A stretch of DNA of 9,249 nt, taken from Nitrospirae bacterium GWC2_56_14 (lineage in GTDB: Bacteria; Nitrospirota; UBA9217). A program made the position numbers and the translations under genes. The DNA lies in NCBI GenBank assembly GCA_001803705.1, contig MHDY01000043.1, positions 1 to 9,249 of the forward strand, given 5' to 3'. Positions 5,508 to 9,249 of the stretch are shown in pieces; the stretch's first letter is position 1; the number at the start of each line of letters is the position of its first letter. Under the pieces are notes generated by a model. That model made no database searches. It was not told the origin of the DNA and saw only the letters and a program-made list of their open reading frames with translations.

Positions 5508-6656
5508 TTGAACTTTATCATTTACAAAAAAACTTTTTGTTTCAAACACATTGTCCTTATTTGTGCCATGCTCGCGGTCACCTATATGCCTAGGCTGAAT
5601 AATGTAGAAGCGGCTGAGCTAATAATTGGCATTGATAATCCACCGAGCAATGGGACAGTGCTTGCAATGCTTTTTAACTCTAGCAGTACGTTTGTTGATC
5701 TTCGTGATCCAGTAACAGTAATCACCCTTCCGTCCGGGGGAACTACCCCTGGACGAATACTGGATCTGGCCAGTGGCGAATATGCGGTAGTCGTTTATCA
5801 GGATGAAAATGGTAATGGTCGCTTGGACAAGAATTTCATTGGCATCCCGAGTGAGCCTCTTGGTTTCTCAAATCGCTACTGGCCACAAGGCCCTCCCACT
5901 TACACCCGCGCAGTATTCAAGCTCGAAGCAGGCGAAACTAAAACTATCAATGTCAAACTGCAACCTGTCTTTGGAAAGTTAGGATTCTTCGGCTTAGGAG
6001 TGGGGGTAATCTCTACTACGAGCCCATACCGTGGTGCAAAAACCTGGAATATTCAGCCCATTCCGGCAATCAGTTATATCGGTGACCGAGTGCAGATACT
6101 TGGCCTGACTGCCCGGGGTAGCATCTTGAATTTGGGTGATTTTGCGCTTGCAGCAACTGCAAGTTACCGGTTTGGCGCCTACCGCGAAAAAGACAGCCCT
6201 TACCTCCAAGGAATGGGAAATCGCGACGATACCCTTTTGGGAGGTTTTGCATTGCGGGCTAAATTGCCCGAAGGATTTGAACTTTCTGCAGGTTATGAGC
6301 ATGATCTACTTGACCGAACTGGTGGCGGGACAGGTCGCTTAGGTGTGGAAAAGGCCTTTCAGCAGGGCCTGCTAACGATTTCACCGAAAATTGCATTTAA
6401 CTGGATTACCGATAAAATTGCCGACTACGAATACGGGGTGCCTGCAGCTCAAGCTCGCACTGACCGACCTGCCTACCATCCAGGTGATGCAGTGAATCTT
6501 GAAGTGGGGGTTACCATATTTCGAGAACTTTATGAGAATTGGCGACTCATCCTGAGTAGTAGTTTTGTTTTCCTGCCGTCAAACCTCAAGGATAGCCCGA
6601 TTGTGGATCAGTCGCATGTTCTTAATTCTTTTTTTGCAGTGACCAGGCGGTTCTGA
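5508..6656 (+). CDS. Outer-membrane protein: DUF2141-like domain fused to a MipA/OmpV-like beta-barrel
   Basis: A 382-residue exported protein. The N-terminus has a signal peptide: KK and FKH basic residues, hydrophobic IVLICAMLAVTY (15-26), and a likely cleavage after VEA (A35 or A36). Residues about 37-151 resemble the DUF2141 fold, with GEYAVVVYQDENGNGRLDKN (90-109), then FIGIPSEPLGFSN; the DENGNGRLD loop looks Ca-binding. From about 155 to the end the sequence resembles the MipA/OmpV family (scaffold-type outer-membrane proteins), with alternating strands, an EYGVPAAQA segment followed by a Pro-Ala-Tyr-His-Pro-Gly stretch, SPIVDQSH, and the closing aromatic F382 typical of barrels. The start is TTG at 5508, with a weak GAGAAAG upstream; an in-frame stop at 5472 and lack of ATG leave little choice, and an ATG at codon 21 would cut the signal peptide. 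Ligand unknown. Domain assignments are from motif memory. Confidence 0.78.
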   Translation: MNFIIYKKTFCFKHIVLICAMLAVTYMPRLNNVEAAELIIGIDNPPSNGTVLAMLFNSSSTFVDLRDPVTVITLPSGGTTPGRILDLASGEYAVVVYQDENGNGRLDKNFIGIPSEPLGFSNRYWPQGPPTYTRAVFKLEAGETKTINVKLQPVFGKLGFFGLGVGVISTTSPYRGAKTWNIQPIPAISYIGDRVQILGLTARGSILNLGDFALAATASYRFGAYREKDSPYLQGMGNRDDTLLGGFALRAKLPEGFELSAGYEHDLLDRTGGGTGRLGVEKAFQQGLLTISPKIAFNWITDKIADYEYGVPAAQARTDRPAYHPGDAVNLEVGVTIFRELYENWRLILSSSFVFLPSNLKDSPIVDQSHVLNSFFAVTRRF

Positions 6657-6774
6657 AGTTGTTATAGACAAATACCACAATATGTAGTCAAGCAGCGCTT
6701 AGACCTTGATCGGGCATAACCCCCGCCAGCCAGGTCAAGCGCGGCCCCGTTGGCGTCTATATATGGAGATCATT
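6657..6774 (+). promoter_or_regulatory. Leader region of the SMR gene
   Basis: A 118-base gap. GGAG (6764-6767) lies 7 bases before the ATG and fixes the SMR start. GTCAAGC / GCTTAGAC (6688-6705) forms an imperfect stem, and TAAC (6717-6720) followed by GTCAAGCGC (6734-6742) resembles a block after the lipocalin gene. I looked for the paired ACGR loops of guanidine-II riboswitches and other guanidine aptamer marks, expected if this were a regulated Gdx gene, and saw none. Confidence 0.35.
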
Positions 6775-7092
6775 ATGGCATGGTTCTACTTGATTTTTGC
6801 TGGCCTCTTTGAGATCGGCTGGCCAGTCGGCCTGAAGATGGCACAAACACCCGAGACCCGGTGGTCGGGCATTGGGGTGGCAGTTGCTTTCATGGCTTTC
6901 AGTGGGCTTTTTCTTTATATGGCGCAGCGACAAATTCCAATCGGCACTGCCTATGCCGTCTGGACAGGCATAGGTGCTGCTGGAACCTTTCTTGTTGGGG
7001 TTCTCTATTATGGCGATCCAACCTCAATTGCTAGATACGTAGGCGTGGCACTTATCGTAGCTGGCGTTGCTACGCTCAAAGTGGCGCATTGA
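6775..7092 (+). CDS. Small multidrug resistance (SMR) family transporter, SugE/Gdx-like
   Basis: A 105-residue inner-membrane protein with four predicted helices (about 3-21, 31-50, 57-77 and 84-102). The start of helix 1, AGLFEIGWPVGLKMA, carries the essential SMR glutamate E13 and W16, as in SugE/Gdx proteins; EmrE-type drug pumps lack W at this place. The third-helix motif GTAYAVWTGIGAAGTFLVGV is also SugE-like. SugE/Gdx members export guanidinium in exchange for protons, some with quaternary ammonium transport; the Gdx role is inferred from residues only. SMR proteins work as antiparallel dimers, and no partner gene is seen, so a homodimer is likely. The start at 6775 is supported by GGAG 7 bases upstream. 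Such genes are common cargo of integrons and resistance islands, which suits the mosaic context. Confidence 0.9.
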   Translation: MAWFYLIFAGLFEIGWPVGLKMAQTPETRWSGIGVAVAFMAFSGLFLYMAQRQIPIGTAYAVWTGIGAAGTFLVGVLYYGDPTSIARYVGVALIVAGVATLKVAH

Positions 7093-7133
7093 TAATAAAA
7101 ACAAAACTAATAAGATTTACAAGGAGGGAGCAA

Positions 7134-7205
7134 ATGCTAGTTCAACAGTTCTTCATCCCGGGACTCGCTCACAGTTCATATCTTCAATATGGCTTTCGTG
7201 GCTGA
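7134..7205 (+). pseudogene. 5' fragment of a metallo-beta-lactamase-fold hydrolase gene
   Basis: A strong ribosome site, AAGGAGGG (7121-7128), precedes ATG 7134. The frame reads MLVQQFFIPGLAHSSYL and then leaves the family at QYGFRG before TGA at 7203. The first 17 residues match the style of MBL-fold enzymes related to persulfide dioxygenase / glyoxalase II, which begin with a similar stretch ending in HSSYLLGG. Only this N-terminus is left; the HxHxDH zinc site is gone. The coding sequence is cut near 7180-7183, where it joins the STAS remnant in another frame. The family call rests on a short stretch from memory. Confidence 0.6.
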
Positions 7206-7481
7206 CTGGCTCAGGGACCGGATTGCGCGCCGGGACGATATCCACTGGATTATAATGGACATGTCGGGGGTAAACGACATGGATGCCGTCGCCCTGTCGG
7301 CACTGGAGAGGGATATGGAAACTTTGCTGGAACGGGGGATCAGCTTCGCCTGTGCCGGCATGAAAGGCCCCGTCCGTGATCTTGTCGAAAGGCCGGTTGG
7401 CCGCAACGCTATGGCCGGATCATGTCTTTTTTGTCGGTGCAGGAAGCGGTTGCCGAGCTTGGACAGCATCCCTGGCAGTAA
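7180..7481 (+). pseudogene. C-terminal STAS domain of a SulP-type anion transporter, truncated and frameshifted
   Basis: From about 7180 the sequence reads IFNMAFVADWLRDRI, then WIIMDMSGVNDMDAVALSAL and ERDMETLLERGISFACAGMK, the STAS domain found at the cytoplasmic tail of SulP sulfate/anion permeases (the DMSGVNDMD loop is the nucleotide/phosphate-site region). After GPVRDLVER, near 7391, one base is missing. The next frame gives AGWPQRYGRIMSFLSVQEAV, then AELGQHPWQ and TAA at 7479, a normal family ending. All the membrane-spanning part is absent. Read without the shift, the frame from ATG 7189 runs on to 7494 with an unnatural Cys-rich tail. This is a dead 3' fragment. A stand-alone anti-sigma-antagonist STAS protein is less likely because the N-terminal strand is cut at the junction. 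Confidence 0.75.
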
Positions 7482-7589
7482 CTGCGGATGCTGATGTCGG
7501 GCCATATGTCTTCACGAAGCAACAGATCCAAAAATGCTCAAACCAGCAAGATGTGCCGGCCCAAGAACCGACCGGTGATCTCCCCACAG

Positions 7590-7619
7590 TTACCAAGGAG
7601 AATTTACCTTTGATATAAT
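7590..7619 (+). promoter_or_regulatory. Candidate sigma-70 promoter of the lipocalin gene
   Basis: TATAAT (7614-7619) is a perfect -10 box 20 bases before the lipocalin ATG. TTACCA (7590-7595) matches four of six -35 positions at an 18-base spacing. The resulting leader would be short and includes the AAAGGA ribosome site (7628-7633). The rest of the 7482-7639 gap shows no gene. Confidence 0.5.
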
Positions 7620-7639
7620 CACACAAGAAAGGATCGGCT

Positions 7640-8149
7640 ATGAAAAAGTTGTCCCTATTGTTGACGTTGCTTTTCACCGGTTGTGTCGGAATACCGGAAA
7701 ATGTGAAACCGGTCGATAATTTCAATGTTCATAGCTACCTCGGGAAATGGTATGAAATCGCGCGCCTGGATCATTCTTTTGAACGAGGCCTGACACGTGT
7801 CACCGCGGAATATGCATTGCGAGAAGATGGTGGCCTGAAGGTGACGAATCGCGGCTATTCGGCTAAGGATGACCGGTGGAAGGAAGCAGTTGGCAAGGCG
7901 TTTTTTGTCGAAGAACCGAGTAAGGGTTACCTGAAGGTCTCATTCTTCGGACCTTTTTACGGCTCCTATGTGATTATCGATCTCGACAAAGACTACCGAT
8001 ATTCCCTCGTCTGCGGGCCGGACACGTCTTATTTATGGATACTGTCCAGAACTCCTGAAATGCAGGCAGAGGTGAAGGACCGATTGATCAGAAAAGCTGC
8101 TGCACTGGGTTTTGACACGAGCAGGTTGATATACGTTACCCATGACTGA
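7640..8149 (+). CDS. blc: Lipocalin family outer-membrane lipoprotein (Blc-like)
   Basis: A 169-residue bacterial lipocalin, close to the roughly 175 residues of E. coli Blc. A short lipoprotein signal (MKK, then LSLLLTLLFTG) ends in C15; V16 at +2 favours sorting to the outer membrane. The lipocalin signature YLGKWYEIARLDHSFERG (33-50, with G35 and W37) is clear, followed by TAEYALREDGGLKV, the NRGY strand, and the C-terminal YLWILSRTP with a closing helix ending in a basic stretch. Blc binds fatty acids or lysophospholipids and is linked to membrane stress and repair; the ligand here is inferred. AAAGGA lies 6 bases before the ATG. The gene is intact and seems to have its own promoter. It is the last gene of the AT-richer accessory segment. 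Lipocalin genes are also recurrent integron cassette cargo. Confidence 0.93.
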   Translation: MKKLSLLLTLLFTGCVGIPENVKPVDNFNVHSYLGKWYEIARLDHSFERGLTRVTAEYALREDGGLKVTNRGYSAKDDRWKEAVGKAFFVEEPSKGYLKVSFFGPFYGSYVIIDLDKDYRYSLVCGPDTSYLWILSRTPEMQAEVKDRLIRKAAALGFDTSRLIYVTHD

Positions 8150-8363
8150 ATCTAACGCGCCAGGCGGTTCAAGCGCAGGAAACTTTCTCTCTACACGGGA
8201 CAATCCGCCAGGTACTCCCAACAACCCTGGTTCCCCATCTTCAGATCCCTCTGGACCTCTCTGCTGACATCCAGCCGCCGCATGTTACAATTTCATGGTG
8301 AGAAGCCTGGTCCGGCTGCACGTGCGGTTCGATTCACCGCCATGGAGAGAAAAGGGGGCGACT
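8150..8363. other. Non-coding gap between the lipocalin and BON genes
   Basis: A 214-base stretch with no gene that I can support on either strand. It starts with ATCTAAC (8150-8156), a match to the RYYYAAC core of integron attC sites, followed by GTTCAAGCGC (8167-8176); no partner GTTRRRY half appears downstream. A perfect 5-bp hairpin GCGGT / ACCGC (8324-8340) lies just before the BON ribosome site. This gap is probably the right edge of the accessory segment. Confidence 0.45.
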
Positions 8364-9080
8364 ATGAACGACGCTGAGACTGTCAAGGTGATCAGAGCTG
8401 CCCTGGAGCGGGAGCCACGGGTAAACCTGCACGCCAACAGGATAGACATCCGTTGCGAAGGGCCGGTGGTCACCCTTGAGGGGGAGGTCGACGGAATTGT
8501 CGCCAAGAAACTTGCTCTTGAGATGGCTGCGGCTGCCAAAGGAGTTACCGGAATAGTCGACCGGTTGAGGCTGGCCCAGGCCGAACAGATGGAGGACGGA
8601 GCGATACGGGATCACATATGCGATGCGCTTATGGAAGACCTCGCCTTTCGCGACTACGGCGTTCGCTCACTGGTGAAGGGGACGTGGGAGGAACGGCGGA
8701 CGACCCGGGGGGGAGGGAGGCTCGACGTGGATGTGGAGAACGGGATCGTCACTCTCAACGGGGAGGCGGGCAGCTTGTCCCACAAAAGGCTGGCGGGGGT
8801 TTTCGCCTGGTGGGTGCCGGGAAGCCGTGATGTGATCAACGGCCTCGAAGTGAATCCGCCGATGGCGGACAACGACTTCGAACTGGCCGATGCCGTGCTG
8901 CTCGTCCTGGAAAAAGATCCTTTCGTCAACGCTTCCCAGATCCGGATCGGCGTGAAGAATTACGTGGTGACCCTGGACGGGCTCGTATCCAAGCCGAAGG
9001 AGCGGGACATGGCCGAGGCGGACGCCTGGTACGTGTTCCGGGTCAACAGTGTCGTCAATCGGCTGCAGGTCGTCGGTTAG
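8364..9080 (+). CDS. Triple BON-domain protein
   Basis: A 238-residue protein built of three BON (OsmY/nodulation) domains: about 5-70, 78-164 and 172-236. Each shows the family pattern of a short amphipathic helix, an I-x-V/D-V strand, a G-x-V-T-L-x-G turn (VVTLEGEVDG at 35-44, IVTLNGEAGS at 128-137, VVTLDGLVSK at 201-210), and a V-x-x-V-x-x-L ending (GVTGIVDRL, SRDVINGLEV, VNSVVNRLQV). BON domains bind phospholipid or membrane surfaces and occur in osmotic-stress and secretion proteins. No signal peptide is seen, so it is cytoplasmic unless it has an unusual route. ATG 8364 is chosen because AAGGGGG lies just upstream and the domain starts here; the in-frame ATG at 8295 would add a residue run unlike the family. 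GC-rich coding marks a return to the core chromosome. The next gene starts 2 bases after the stop. Confidence 0.88.
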   Translation: MNDAETVKVIRAALEREPRVNLHANRIDIRCEGPVVTLEGEVDGIVAKKLALEMAAAAKGVTGIVDRLRLAQAEQMEDGAIRDHICDALMEDLAFRDYGVRSLVKGTWEERRTTRGGGRLDVDVENGIVTLNGEAGSLSHKRLAGVFAWWVPGSRDVINGLEVNPPMADNDFELADAVLLVLEKDPFVNASQIRIGVKNYVVTLDGLVSKPKERDMAEADAWYVFRVNSVVNRLQVVG

Positions 9081-9082
9081 AT

Positions 9083-9249
9083 ATGGAGGCGACTGGCCGC
9101 ACGGATACCGTTGATATCTTCCGCAAGGTAATGGGCTGCAGCCTGGCATCTGTCGCCTTGGCAATTGTCCTGCTGGCGGCCCTGGTTGCTGCGGCGGCAG
9201 GCTTTGGCAGCAGGCTGGGGGTGTGGCATTTCCGGACCGGCTTTACCAT
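9083..9249 (+). CDS. Membrane protein, N-terminal part (3' truncated by window), possibly DUF1499-type
   Basis: The frame from ATG 9083 stays open to the window end (55 codons). It has a polar start (MEATGRTDTVDIFRKV), then one long hydrophobic helix (about residues 17-40, rich in Ala, Leu and Val), and then GFGSRLGVWHFRTGFT. The R-x-G-x-W-x-F-R-T-G-F pattern after a first helix is one I associate with small DUF1499-containing membrane proteins, but the diagnostic part lies beyond the window, so this is tentative. It begins 2 bases after the BON gene stop and has no clear ribosome site, so translation is probably coupled to the BON gene. Base composition matches the right flank. Confidence 0.55.
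   Translation, partial: MEATGRTDTVDIFRKVMGCSLASVALAIVLLAALVAAAAGFGSRLGVWHFRTGFT

Noticed and set aside
7189..7494. Intact 101-residue STAS-like protein starting at ATG 7189
   Set aside because: The start cuts the first STAS strand, and the tail after residue 68 is an unnatural frame; the family ending is in the adjacent frame, so it is a pseudogene.
8315..8340. GGTTCGATTC at 8326-8335 as a tRNA T-arm, or GCACGTGCGGTTC as a group II intron domain V remnant
   Set aside because: The 5-bp T stem does not pair in the tRNA register, no acceptor or anticodon arms are present, and the domain V 5' strand is absent; it is just a small hairpin.
8295..8363. N-terminal extension of the BON protein from ATG 8295
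   Set aside because: No ribosome site there, residues unlike the family, and a good AAGGGGG site before ATG 8364.
8667..9164. 165-codon minus-strand frame across the BON gene
   Set aside because: Shadow frame; the + strand BON repeats are clear and the antisense product has no family features.
1..9249. CRISPR array, tRNA, rRNA or complete insertion sequence
   Set aside because: No regularly spaced direct repeats, no cloverleaf or rRNA segments, and no transposase or paired IS ends were seen on either strand.

Overview
The two ends of the window look like the chromosome of a GC-rich, Gram-negative, polysaccharide-making bacterium. The protein styles, the nested intergenic palindrome and the integrase type fit a deltaproteobacterium of the Geobacter group (Desulfuromonadales). 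That assignment is an inference from sequence style, not a database match.

Left flank (1-1669): the 3' end of rfbB and a complete rfbD (dTDP-L-rhamnose synthesis), then a roughly 120-bp nested palindromic repeat, then a small metal-binding cupin of the mannose-6-phosphate isomerase type II C-terminal kind. This is a nucleotide-sugar / surface-polysaccharide block on the + strand. A strong GC hairpin at 1723-1759 closes it.

Middle (about 1.75-8.15 kb): an accessory region, visibly richer in A+T, with mixed orientation and many broken genes. It opens with a decayed tyrosine-recombinase (integrase) gene on the minus strand, which has lost most of its catalytic domain, and a divergent, frameshifted small gene. 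Next come a class I SAM methyltransferase, a complete vapBC toxin-antitoxin operon on the minus strand with a clear promoter and palindromic operator, a TolB-like beta-propeller lipoprotein, a broken mini-ORF, an outer-membrane protein fusing a DUF2141-like domain to a MipA/OmpV-like barrel, a SugE/Gdx-type SMR transporter, a scar joining the start of a metallo-beta-lactamase-fold gene to the end of a SulP/STAS gene, and a Blc-type lipocalin lipoprotein. Much of the intact cargo is predicted to act at the envelope. Integrase remnant plus small unrelated cargo suggests an old integration hotspot or degenerate integron-like array, but no complete attC site could be shown.

Right flank (8364-9249): GC-rich sequence returns with a three-BON-domain protein and the start of a small membrane protein that runs off the window.

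The main points of interest are the layers of gene decay (four broken loci whose original reading frames can be reconstructed), the DUF2141-MipA fusion, the nested palindrome next to the cupin start, and the overlapped promoter/operator of vapBC. No clearly new multi-gene system is evident.
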